This document shows positions 36,584-44,935 of a DNA stretch of 64,000 bases, piece after piece. Source of the stretch: Gammaproteobacteria bacterium (GTDB lineage: Bacteria > Pseudomonadota > Gammaproteobacteria > HK1); assembly GCA_012103455.1 (NCBI GenBank), contig WLWT01000001.1:2094001-2158000 (forward strand), written 5' to 3'. The notes under the pieces were generated by a model. The model was given only the letters and a program-made list of their open reading frames with translations. It did no database searches and was not told where the DNA came from. The position numbers were made by a program, and so were the translations under genes. The first letter of the stretch is position 1, and each line of letters starts with the position of its first letter.

Positions 36584-36664
36584 GCCTAACGCCCGGCATC
36601 ACCGGCGGGGAACACCGCGGCGCAGCCGCTGGATGAGCCGTCCGAGTGCAGGCCTTTGTTAGCT
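36584..36664 (-). other. attC site
   Basis: Minus strand: inverse core AGCTAAC, stem around GGCCTGCACTCGGACGGC, core GTTAGGC. Length 81 bp. It belongs to the cassette of the 36666-37307 gene. Confidence 0.8.
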
Positions 36665-36665
36665 C

Positions 36666-37307
36666 TCATGTTTTGGCCTTGGTCTCCAGCACGTCTTTCA
36701 GAATGTCGTCAAATAACGTGTGAATCCGCTCTGACTCCGCCTGACGCTCCCGGCGTTTAACAAAGTCTTCTGTGTTCGCATCAACGATCCAGTCCCAGTC
36801 GTCCGGGTGCTTCATTGAAGCTATCCATGCGAACCGCGCGAGCACATCGAATTTGTCCTTGTTCGGCAAATTGACGTTGCGATACCAGCCCAGCGGCATC
36901 TTCACATAGTTGTTACTGTCCTCGGCAAGATGAGGACTGGACGAGAACAAGTCCTCTGGGCTGTGGGCGAGGTACTTCCGCCGTTCGCTAGACGCGATCT
37001 CCAGTCTCTCGTCGGAGATTCCAGATCCACGTTCCGCCCGATCAATCATCTGCGCGGCCAGCCAACTGAAGCCTTCTTTCGCGGTTCCGAACTGCTGCTT
37101 GCGCCCTTCGAAAATAGCCAAATTTGGTGTCCTACCGCCGGAACGCGCCCTGGTTGCAGTTTCCCACCCTGGAAAGCGACGATCCAATTCTCGGAGCACC
37201 AGTTCCTCATGCTGCTCTGCTTTTTTCGCCCTCGTGTTTTTCAGTACTTTCAGCAGAGCATCCTTGGAACTCCCTGAGATCATTTGCTCGAACTTTTTGA
37301 TTTCCAC
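36666..37307 (-). CDS. Hypothetical cassette protein
   Basis: A 213-residue soluble protein of unknown family. Visible parts are a charged N-terminus (KKFEQMISGSSKDALLKVLK), the stretch RSGGRTPNLAIFEGRKQQFG, and YVKMPLGWYRNVNLPNKDKF. No membrane segment, signal or catalytic motif is recognised. It fills its cassette exactly between two attC sites, which supports it as a real gene. Confidence 0.7.
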   Translation of the reverse strand: MEIKKFEQMISGSSKDALLKVLKNTRAKKAEQHEELVLRELDRRFPGWETATRARSGGRTPNLAIFEGRKQQFGTAKEGFSWLAAQMIDRAERGSGISDERLEIASSERRKYLAHSPEDLFSSSPHLAEDSNNYVKMPLGWYRNVNLPNKDKFDVLARFAWIASMKHPDDWDWIVDANTEDFVKRRERQAESERIHTLFDDILKDVLETKAKT

Positions 37308-37320
37308 GACAGCTTTCCCG

Positions 37321-37375
37321 AGCTAACGCTTAACGAAGCGGTCGCGTAGCGATCCGCTTGCTTTACTTGTTATAT
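37321..37375 (-). other. attC site (DUF2059 cassette)
   Basis: Minus strand: inverse core ATATAAC, stem AAGCGGATCGC / GCGACCGCTT, core GTTAGCT. Length 55 bp. Confidence 0.7.
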
Positions 37376-37871
37376 TTACTTGGCACCTTCCTTTTTAAAG
37401 CGGGCCTTCAGTCGTTTTTCAATAACTGGGCCAAGCGACTGGCCATGTTTTTGACCCGCTAACATTCCTTCTTGGGTTACTTGTGGTAGAACAGATGTCA
37501 CTTTTTTGCCTGTGGGTGTCTTATAGAATAAGACCATTTCTTTTAACTCTGCAGTAGTGAAGTATTTATGGTATAGGACATACGACATACGACATTTCAT
37601 TTATGAAACCGTTAGCAATAAACTCATCATGCATAACTTTACCAACCTCATCCTGAACAATGGCGACGATCTTGGGGGCTAGATCTTTTTGTTGCTGCGA
37701 CATTGCAGAGATCATCTGATTGGCAACCGCTGTGCCCATCATTTCACCTATTTTTAAAGCACCTGTTATTTCTAGCATTTCATCTATGACTCGCTTCTTT
37801 TCATCGGTGATTTCTTCTGCGAATGAAAACTGTGAAAAAAACAGGGTGATAATTAAAACTATTTTGATCAT
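37376..37871 (-). pseudogene. DUF2059 secreted protein, frameshifted by a 7-bp duplication
   Basis: A small exported protein: signal peptide MIKIVLIITLFFSQFSFA, then the DUF2059 region (KIGEMMGTAVANQMISAMS, then FTTAELKEMVLFYKTPTGKK and a C-terminal HGQSLGPVIEKRL). The frame breaks near 37580 where TCGTATG occurs twice in tandem on the minus strand; removing one unit joins the two halves as MSYVLYHKYFTT. The change could be reversible. The start follows AGGAGT; IS630-I copy C lies 20 bp upstream and may have altered expression. Confidence 0.78.
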
Positions 37872-37891
37872 TGTATACTCCTTGGTAAATA

Positions 37892-39004
37892 TACCCATCG
37901 CCATTGAAAGTGCGAATATAGAATACTTACATTAGCTAGCTGATTATGGTCAAAATAAGCTTATGAACAATCCTTTAACACCGAACGAGCGCGATGAACT
38001 CATAAAATCTCATCGTAAAGAGAGAGATGGGCGTATTCGAGACCGAATAAAAGCGGTTTTAGCTTTTGATGAGGGTTATAGTTATTCAGAAATGTCTAGG
38101 ATTTTGCTTTTAGATGATGAGACTATTAGACGCCATGTCGATGATTATTTTTCTAAAGCTAAGCTGAAGCCCGAAAACGGGGGCAGCAAAAGTGATTTAG
38201 ACGAGAATGAAACAGCAAAGCTCGTTAAACACGTAGAAGGAATGACTTATCCTTATGTTAAGGACATTTGCACTTATGTGAAGTTGAATTTTGGTAAGGT
38301 TTACAGTGTAAGCGGCATGACAAAATGGCTGCATCGCAATAATTTCTGCCATAAGAAGCCTCATGCAGTGCCAGCGAAAGCAAACGCACAGGCGCAAAAA
38401 GCGTTTGTCAAAGACTATGAACATCTTTCGAAAGACCCTAAAAACAAGGGTTTAATCTATTTCTCGGACAGTTTTCATCCGCAGTATCAAACGCGGTTGG
38501 CCTGTGGATGGATTTTAAGAGGCACTCGAAAAAGTATTGCCACAACGGCTCGTCAAACACGATTGAATTTCATTGGTGCTGTATCTTTGGATGGTCACAA
38601 AATAATCCACACTGAAGTTGAGCGAGTGAATGCGCAAACCATTAAATCTTTTCTAAAATCTCTACGCAAACGGCATGCACCAGAGAAAGACATTCATGTA
38701 ATTTGGGATAATGCGGCTTATCATAAGAGCAAAGACGTTCAGTCTTATGCCAAGGACTCAAACATTAAATTACACTATTTGCCGCCCTATTCACCGAATT
38801 TAAATCCAATTGAGCGACTTTGGAAAATGATGCATGAAGCGGTTACTTATAATCGGTACTATGAGAAGTTTATAGATTTTCGGGAAGCATCTTTGAATTT
38901 TTTCAGGCGCATTGGAAGACGAAAGATTTTATTGAGAAAAAGAATCACTGATAGGTTTCACATTATTAATGCACCGATGTTCGCATCTTGAAGTGTGATG
39001 GGTA
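37892..39004 (+). mobile_element. IS630-I copy C (intact)
   Basis: 1113 bp, ends TACCCATC / GATGGGTA, TA flanks at 37890-37891 and 39005-39006. It sits within two bases of the attC core that follows, between the attC and the DUF2059 start. Confidence 0.92.
37963..38991 (+). CDS. IS630-I transposase (copy C)
   Basis: An uninterrupted 342-residue DDE transposase. N-terminal HTH region (RDRIKAVLAFDEGYSYSEMS), Leu at codon 79 where copies A and B have a stop, a winged-helix part, and the triad Asp (IYFSDSFHPQ), Asp (VIWDNAAYH), Glu (NPIERLWK). Probably active, together with copy D. Confidence 0.93.
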   Translation: MNNPLTPNERDELIKSHRKERDGRIRDRIKAVLAFDEGYSYSEMSRILLLDDETIRRHVDDYFSKAKLKPENGGSKSDLDENETAKLVKHVEGMTYPYVKDICTYVKLNFGKVYSVSGMTKWLHRNNFCHKKPHAVPAKANAQAQKAFVKDYEHLSKDPKNKGLIYFSDSFHPQYQTRLACGWILRGTRKSIATTARQTRLNFIGAVSLDGHKIIHTEVERVNAQTIKSFLKSLRKRHAPEKDIHVIWDNAAYHKSKDVQSYAKDSNIKLHYLPPYSPNLNPIERLWKMMHEAVTYNRYYEKFIDFREASLNFFRRIGRRKILLRKRITDRFHIINAPMFAS

Positions 39005-39006
39005 TA

Positions 39007-39064
39007 TAACGCCTCAAGCAGAGGCGCCAGCTTCGCTGGCGTCCTGCTGGCTTGACTTGTTAAC
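39007..39064 (-). other. attC site with IS630-I at its core
   Basis: Minus strand: inverse core GTTAAC, a strong stem GGACGCCAGC-GAA-GCTGGCGCC and core GCGTTA, after which IS630-I copy C begins at the following TA. Length 58 bp. Confidence 0.78.
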
Positions 39065-39238
39065 TTTATTTCTTACTTGAGTACATAATCGGATAATATA
39101 TCTCTGTTTTCATTGATTACAGTAGTAAGCATAACTTTGTCTGAATCGGAAAATTACTTATATGCTCCTTCAATAGTTCAAAATAAATGAATTCTTGAAA
39201 GTGTTCTGCATAGATAATACACAAGTCATTATGTTTTA

Positions 39239-40345
39239 CTACTTCGGCAAAAAATTACCCGACACAAATTAATAAATATGTTACAATGATGCTATGAAAA
39301 AGACAGACGGTCGCTCACTGCCCCATTCCGCGCGAGAAGCCATCCGCAGGCACGCGGTTGCGCAAGTATTATCGGGTGAAAGCCCTGAAAAAGTAATTAA
39401 AGCCCTCGGATTTCATCGTTCTTGCATTGACGATTGGTTATCCAGATATGAGCAAGGTGGTGAACAGGCGCTGTCTACCGGTAAGATCACGTGCCGCCCA
39501 AGAAAGTGTCCCGATGAATATGCGGATCGCTTACGTGAACGGGTTAAAACGAATCCGTTGCAATTGGACTTTCACGATGCCCTGTGGACGCGCTCGATGA
39601 TTCAGATATGACTGAAAGACAAATTTGGCATCGAAGTCAGCGAGCGCTCGGTGGGCAATATCCTGTCTCGTTTGGGGATGAGTGCGCAGCGCCCTGGGTT
39701 TAAGGCATACGAGCCAGACCCTGATCAGGTTAAGGTATGGTTAAAAGAAACTTGGCCTGAAGTACAACGAGAAGCGAAAAGGCGGCGAGCGCGGGTCTAT
39801 TTTGGCGACGAATCGACGATCCGGTCGGATTATCATCGTGGTACCACTTGGGGGGTACGGGGTGATACGCCGGTTGTAGCGAAAACGGGTCGGCGCTTTA
39901 GCGTAAGTATGCTGTCAGCCGTTTCGCCGAAGGGTCACCTGCGTTTCATGGTGAGCGAATCACGGGTAACCGCAGACGTTTTTATCGACTTTCTAAGGCG
40001 TTTGTTGCACAACGCCAAGCGATCGGTCTATTGGGTTGTTGATGGCCATCGAATTCATCGAACCAAGAAGGTGCAAGAATTTGTCCGCAATAGCCAAGGG
40101 AGGCTCACGTTAGTATTGCTACTGCCGTATTCACCGGAACTCAATCCTGATGAACGGGTATGGCATCACGTAAAAAGCCAACGAATTGGGCGGACAGTGG
40201 TGGCTACAAAGGAGCAACTGGTGGCCTTGGCTCGTTCGGTGTTGCACTCACTGCAACAGAATACGCAAATAATTAAACGGTTTTTCTATGAAAAGCATGT
40301 CAGATATATTCTGAATTGATGTCGGGTAATTTTTTGCCGAATTAG
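39239..40345 (+). mobile_element. IS630-II copy 1
   Basis: 1107 bp with terminal repeats CTAnTTCGGCAAAAAATTAC and TA duplication (39237-39238, 40346-40347). It is inserted in the cassette gene above. Confidence 0.9.
39294..40319 (+). pseudogene. IS630-II transposase with conserved in-frame TGA (copy 1)
   Basis: MKKTDGRSLPHSAREAIRRH...TRSMIQI, then TGA (39609-39611), then LKDKFGIEVSERSVGNILS and the DDE domain with Asp (VYFGDESTIRSD), Asp (VVDGHRIH) and Glu (NPDERVWHH). The same TGA lies at the same codon in the other two copies; a Trp codon is expected there. Confidence 0.88.
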
Positions 40346-40793
40346 TAGTTCACATGGCTCGATCATTCCAGGAATAGAGTTATAGCCCTTTACATGTTCC
40401 CAGAATAACTTATGCCTATCATCGTAATGATCGCCAACGATATAGTCTTGGTTTAAAACGATATCGTTAAGCCTATTACTTTCTTCCTTGTTTCTCTTTT
40501 CCTGCTCGAGAAATGACATCAACAAAATTGCCTTGCAAGTTGCCTCCCATCGCTCCCACCTAAATTCATCATAGGGAATTTAGGTCGCATAGCTTTTAAG
40601 AAGCTCATGCGCCTCATTTTTACGACCGACTGCTATCAGCCATACACATAATAAATTTGCTTCCTCAATGGTCTTTGACTGAGTAGGCTTGAATTTATTT
40701 CTTACTGACTTCTTTTTTCGACGAAGGAAAGCGTTATCTATTTCTTCATCTACAACGTTTAACATGATTTTCCTTATGGCACCCAGAGAGTTA

Positions 40794-41901
40794 CTACTTC
40801 GGCAAAAAATTACCCGACACAAATTGATAAAATGTGTTATAGTGATGCTATGAAAAAGACAGACGGTCGCTCACTGCCCCATTCCGCGCGAGAAGCCATC
40901 CGCAGGCACGCGGTTGCGCAAGTATTATCGGGTGAAAGCCCTGAAAAAGTAATTAAAGCCCTCGGATTTCATCGTTCTTGCATTGACGATTGGTTATCCA
41001 GATATGAGCAAGGTGGTGAACAGGCGCTGTCCACCGGCAAGATCACGGGCCGCCCAAGAAAGTGTCCCGATGAATATGCGGATCGCTTACGTGAACTAGT
41101 TAAAACGAATCCGTTGCAATTGGATTTTCACGATGCCTTGTGGACGCGCTCGATGATTCAGATATGACTGAAAGACAAATTTGGCATCGAGGTCAGCGAG
41201 CGCTCGGTGGGCAATAGCCTGTCTCGTTGGGGGATGAGTGCGCAGCGCCCTGGGTTTAAGGCATACGAGCAAAACCCTGATCAGGTTAAGGTATGGTTAA
41301 GAGAAACTTGGCCTGAAGTACAACGAGAAGCGAAAAGGCGCCGAGCGCGGGTCTATTTTGGCGACGAATCGACGATCCGGTCGGATTATCATCGTGGTAC
41401 CACTTGGGGGGTACGGGGTGATACGCCAGTTGTAGCGAAAACGGGTCGGCGCTTTAGTGTGAATAGGCTGTCAGCCGTTTCGCCGAAGGGTCACCTGCGT
41501 TTCATGGTAACCGAATCACGGGTAACCGCAGACGTTTTTATCGACTTTCTAAGGCGTTTGTTGCACAACGCCAAGCGATCGGTCTATTTGATTGTTGATG
41601 GCCATCGAATTCATCGAGCCAAGAAAGTGCAAGAATTTGTCCGCAATAGCCAAGGTAAGCTCACGTTAGTATGGTTACCGCCGTATTCACCGGAACTCAA
41701 TCCTGATGAGCTAGTATGGCATCATGTAAAAAGCCAACGAATTGGGCGGACAGTGGTGGCTACAAAGGAGCAACGGGTGGCCTTGGCTCGTTCGGTGTTG
41801 CACTCACTGCAACACAATACGCAAATAATTAAACGGTTTTTCTATGAAAAGCATGTCAGATATATTCTGAATTAATGTCGGGTAATTTTTTTCCGAATTA
41901 G
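40794..41901 (+). mobile_element. IS630-II copy 2
   Basis: 1108 bp, same ends as copy 1, TA flanks at 40792-40793 and 41902-41903. The right-hand TA is part of the GTTA core of an attC site. Confidence 0.9.
40850..41875 (+). pseudogene. IS630-II transposase with in-frame TGA (copy 2)
   Basis: Same organisation as copy 1, with the TGA at 41165-41167. Otherwise open, with the DDE residues kept (FGDEST, IVDGHRIH, NPDELVWHH). The first 105 codons hold the HTH domain. Confidence 0.88.
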
Positions 41902-41966
41902 TAACGCCCAACTCAGCGGAAAGCCGAAGCAAAGTGTAGGTTTTTCCGATACAGTTGCTTGTTATG
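41902..41966 (-). other. attC site with IS630-II at its core
   Basis: Minus strand: inverse core CATAAC, stem GGAAAAACC.. / GGCTTTCC, core GCGTTA interrupted by IS630-II copy 2. Length 65 bp. It closes the cassette of the exported protein at 41968-42747. Confidence 0.7.
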
Positions 41967-41967
41967 T

Positions 41968-42747
41968 TCAGTTAAGAGCAATTTTCACGTTTCTGAACTC
42001 GAAAATATGCTCATCATTTACCCCGTCGCCTCTTACGCGAGAAGTTATTGATACCTTGCTAATAGACTCTACATTTTCTTCAACATCAGTGAATCGTATT
42101 GACAGGGGCGTATCGACACCTCGTACTAACTCACCCCCTAGGTAAGAATGCGTTGACTTAAGAGCCCACTTAAAATTGGCTAAAGAAGCGTAATTTGAGG
42201 CATATTTGCTTCCGTTTTGATCATATATCGCAGAAGTGCCATATATATAAAATGTTATATCGCTATCTTGTGAATTGGCAGTAAGAAAGCATGTTACAGT
42301 GCTACTTTGCTTACTGCATTTTTCTAGAGTAATGTTGACTCCTAATCCAAACTCTTGCCACTTTATTCCACCCAGTATCTTTGAGGTAGGGTTAGGAACC
42401 TCTTCGTCCTTTATAAGAGGTATGAATTTTTCAATAAATATTGGCGATAATTTTGTAACGCAATCTCTGTAACTTTTCGAGTTTTCAACTGTAGATCTAA
42501 CTCCCTCCCATTCACCTTTGGAAAACTCAGCCTCACCCGTTAGTCCAAGTTTTGCTAGTTTTAGTCTTATTCCTGCTTCACCGTCACCCTTAACTCTAAT
42601 ATCCCAATAACTTCCTGCTTCAGCAGGTTTATCGCACACCTTTACTATGTTATTGCTAATAATTTCTATAATTTCTTCGGAACTCATTGATACTCCGGGG
42701 AATACTATCGAATAAGTACCAGCAATAAAGAACAAGATTTTTTTCAC
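41968..42747 (-). CDS. Hypothetical exported protein (integron cassette)
   Basis: A 259-residue protein starting at GTG (42747), preceded by GGAGAG. The N-terminus has a signal peptide (KKILFFIAGTYSIVFPGVSMS). The mature part contains a helical region (SSEEIIEIISNNIVKVCDKP), four or more cysteines and a beta-rich C-terminal half (WQEFGLGVNITLEKCS, FTDVEENVESISKVSI). No family is recognised. An upstream ATG frame exists (42828) but would bury the signal peptide. Confidence 0.68.
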   Translation of the reverse strand: MKKILFFIAGTYSIVFPGVSMSSEEIIEIISNNIVKVCDKPAEAGSYWDIRVKGDGEAGIRLKLAKLGLTGEAEFSKGEWEGVRSTVENSKSYRDCVTKLSPIFIEKFIPLIKDEEVPNPTSKILGGIKWQEFGLGVNITLEKCSKQSSTVTCFLTANSQDSDITFYIYGTSAIYDQNGSKYASNYASLANFKWALKSTHSYLGGELVRGVDTPLSIRFTDVEENVESISKVSITSRVRGDGVNDEHIFEFRNVKIALN

Positions 42748-42796
42748 TACACTCTCCGTTGTAAATATGAAGTTAACAATTTTTAAAACATAACAG

Positions 42797-42851
42797 TATG
42801 TTACACAGGCCGCTGGCCTCTGTAACACTATTATAGGGCGGCCCTATAATT
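42797..42851. repeat. Two adjacent palindromes between cassettes
   Basis: GTTACACAGGCC-GCT-GGCCTCTGTAAC (12-bp arms, one mismatch) followed by ATTATAGGGCGGCCCTATAAT. No attC-like cores are seen here, so these may be hairpin terminators or regulator sites for the exported-protein gene. Confidence 0.55.
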
Positions 42852-43052
42852 TCTGCAACCGCCAAGGCTACTCCCGTAACTAATTGAAATATAAAAAATT
42901 TACCTACTTCGGAAAATCAGCGAAAAACTATAGGGAATTGTTCCCTATAATTTTGTTTAGGCGCATGTGGGGTTAATTCATCGTAGGTTTCTTTAATCAT
43001 ACGCATTAAGAAATCACTACCACCTTTGTCTGAATGAACTTTCTGCGATATA

Positions 43053-44165
43053 TACCCATCGCCATTGAAAATGCGAATATAGAATACTTACATTAGCTAG
43101 CTGATTATGGTCAAAATAAGCTTATGAACAATCATTTAACACCAAGCGAGCGCGATGAACTCGTAAAATCTCATCGTAAAGAGAGAGATGGGCGTATTCG
43201 AGACCGAATAAAAGCTGTTTTAGCTTTTGATGAGGGTTATAGTTATTCAGAAATTTCTAGGATTTTGCTTTTAGATGATGAGACTATTAGACGCCATGTC
43301 GATGATTACTTTTCTAAAGCTAAGCTGAAGCCCGAAAACGGGGGCAGCAAAAGTGATTTAGACGAGAATGAAACAGCAAAGCTCGTTAAACACATAGAAG
43401 GAATGACTTATCCTTATGTTAAGAACATTTGCACTTATGTGAAGTTGAATTTTGGTAAGCTTTACAGTGTAAGCGGCATGACAAAATGGCTGCATCGCAA
43501 TAATGTCTGCCATAAGAAGCCTCATGCAGTTCCAGCGAAAGCAAACGCACAGGCGCAAAAAGCGTTTGTCAAGGAATATGAACATCTTTCGAAAAACGCT
43601 AAAAACAAGGGTTTAATCTATTTCTCGGACAGTTTTCATCCGCAGTATCAAACACGGTTGGCTTATGGATGGATTTTAAGAGGCACTCGAAAGAATATTG
43701 CCACAACGGCTCGTCAAACACGATTGAATTTCATTGGTGCTGTATCTTTGGATGGTCACAAAATAATCCACACTGAAGTTGAGCGAGTGAATGCGCAAAC
43801 CATTAAATCTTTTCTAAAATCTCTACGCAAACGGCATGCACCAGAGAAAGACATTCATGTAATTTGGGATAATGCGGCTTATCATAAGAGCAAAGACGTT
43901 CAGTCTTATGCCAAGGACTCAAACATTAAATTACACTATTTGCCGCCCTATTCACCGAATTTAAATCCAATTGAGCGACTTTGGAAAATGATGCATGAAG
44001 CGGTTACTTATAATCGGTACTATGAGAAGTTTGTAGATTTTCGGGAAACCTCTTTGAATTTTTTCAAGCGCATTGGAAGACGAAAGATTTTATTGAGAAA
44101 AAGAATCACTGATAGGTTTCACATTACTAATGCACCGATGTTCGCATCTTGAAGTGTGATGGGTA
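43053..44165 (+). mobile_element. IS630-I copy D (intact)
   Basis: 1113 bp, ends TACCCATC / GATGGGTA, TA flanks at 43051-43052 and 44166-44167. It is inserted in the J-domain cassette gene. Confidence 0.92.
43124..44152 (+). CDS. IS630-I transposase (copy D)
   Basis: Uninterrupted 342-residue DDE transposase, about 97 percent identical to copy C by eye. All catalytic residues are present (IYFSDSFHPQ, VIWDNAAYH, NPIERLWK). Probably able to move copies A and B in trans. Confidence 0.93.
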   Translation: MNNHLTPSERDELVKSHRKERDGRIRDRIKAVLAFDEGYSYSEISRILLLDDETIRRHVDDYFSKAKLKPENGGSKSDLDENETAKLVKHIEGMTYPYVKNICTYVKLNFGKLYSVSGMTKWLHRNNVCHKKPHAVPAKANAQAQKAFVKEYEHLSKNAKNKGLIYFSDSFHPQYQTRLAYGWILRGTRKNIATTARQTRLNFIGAVSLDGHKIIHTEVERVNAQTIKSFLKSLRKRHAPEKDIHVIWDNAAYHKSKDVQSYAKDSNIKLHYLPPYSPNLNPIERLWKMMHEAVTYNRYYEKFVDFRETSLNFFKRIGRRKILLRKRITDRFHITNAPMFAS

Positions 44166-44556
44166 TAGAACGGTACTTTTTCTCTAGTTCATTTTTGTTT
44201 GGCATTTCTTTGAAGTCAAGCACTTCCAATGGGTTTATATTGCTTGATTGAACGTTATGCCCAAAATTCCGATTAAATTTCTGATTATTTTCATTCAGTA
44301 GCTCTTGATACTGTTGTCTGAGAGAAGCTATTTCTGATTGAAGTTTTGCTATCTCAGAACTCTCGTTTTGCTTTGCTATTTCTATTGCACTATTAGCATT
44401 AAAGGCAGACACACTCATGAAGAATGTATAGCCTTGATCATAATAATGACCTAATTCCCATTGGGTGTTTTGGTTCCGTATTACTGCAAGAAAGTCATTA
44501 TCTTTCTTTAACACTGTAAAGTAGTAAATGTTCATTGGTACTCTGAATTTTAATTT

Positions 44557-44590
44557 GCGCCTAACAGTATATTCCTAATTAACCTGAGTG
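44557..44590 (-). other. attI-like site 4, deletion form
   Basis: Minus strand: GGTTAATTAGGAATATACTG joined directly to TTAGGCGC. Compared with site 1, the 60 bp between the two direct AATATACTG repeats are missing, and one repeat remains. Confidence 0.65.
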
Positions 44591-44612
44591 ATCGCGTATC
44601 ATCACTTCTCAA

Positions 44613-44650
44613 ATGAACGCCCCATCCAATTGGTACAAATACTTTAAGAG
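44613..44650 (+). pseudogene. Integron integrase start, cut by MITE-1 (unit 2)
   Basis: Codes MNAPSNWYKYFK before MITE-1 copy 10, with two changes relative to the copy at 29048. Diverges from attI-like site 4. Confidence 0.62.
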
Positions 44651-44785
44651 CACCTGCTAAAAATGCACTTTTCCGCGATGGCGGCGTCAGCGCCGTGCTC
44701 CAATCCTCAGATATGAACTATACACTGCGGTTGCGCGCGGTGCTTTCTTGCACTCACGGAACAATGACTATTTGTAGCAGCTGCC
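44648..44785 (+). repeat. MITE-1 copy 10, in intI of unit 2
   Basis: Left end GAGCACCTGC, right end GCAGCTGCCC, at the same intI codon as in unit 1. Confidence 0.9.
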
Positions 44786-44935
44786 CTGCAGTTGATTACT
44801 GACACTACGGGCCGGTTTTCCCTCCTGGATTTCGCTCGGGCTGACTGCGGACTGGGCTAGCATCCAACATTTCACTCAGGTAGTTGCTGTCCCAAGTAGT
44901 TGCTGCCCGGTTCCACCACTTTTTACTACTTCGGT

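Larger units (their letters stand above)
39117..40765 (-). pseudogene. Cassette gene of unknown function, split by IS630-II
   Basis: From the ATG at 40765 the minus strand codes MLNVVDEEIDNAFLRRKKKS...HELLKSYAT, a TAA at about 40580, then in the same frame IPYDEFRWERWEATCKAILL...IPGMIEPCEL up to IS630-II copy 1 (40345). After the element the frame resumes (KHNDLCIIYAEHFQEF...) and stops at 39117. The restored protein would have about 180 residues. I do not recognise it. Two independent lesions (stop and insertion) show it is no longer functional. Confidence 0.6.
42917..44535 (-). pseudogene. J-domain protein gene split by IS630-I copy D
   Basis: The minus strand codes MNIYYFTVLKKDNDFLAVIR...LEKKYRS up to the IS, and after removal of the element plus one TA it continues in frame as ISQKVHSDKGGSDFLMRMIK and ends at 42917. 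The rebuilt protein has about 165 residues: a short N-terminal domain, a coiled coil (about residues 55-90) and a C-terminal J-domain whose HPD motif reads HSD. It occupies the first position behind attI-like site 4. Confidence 0.7.
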
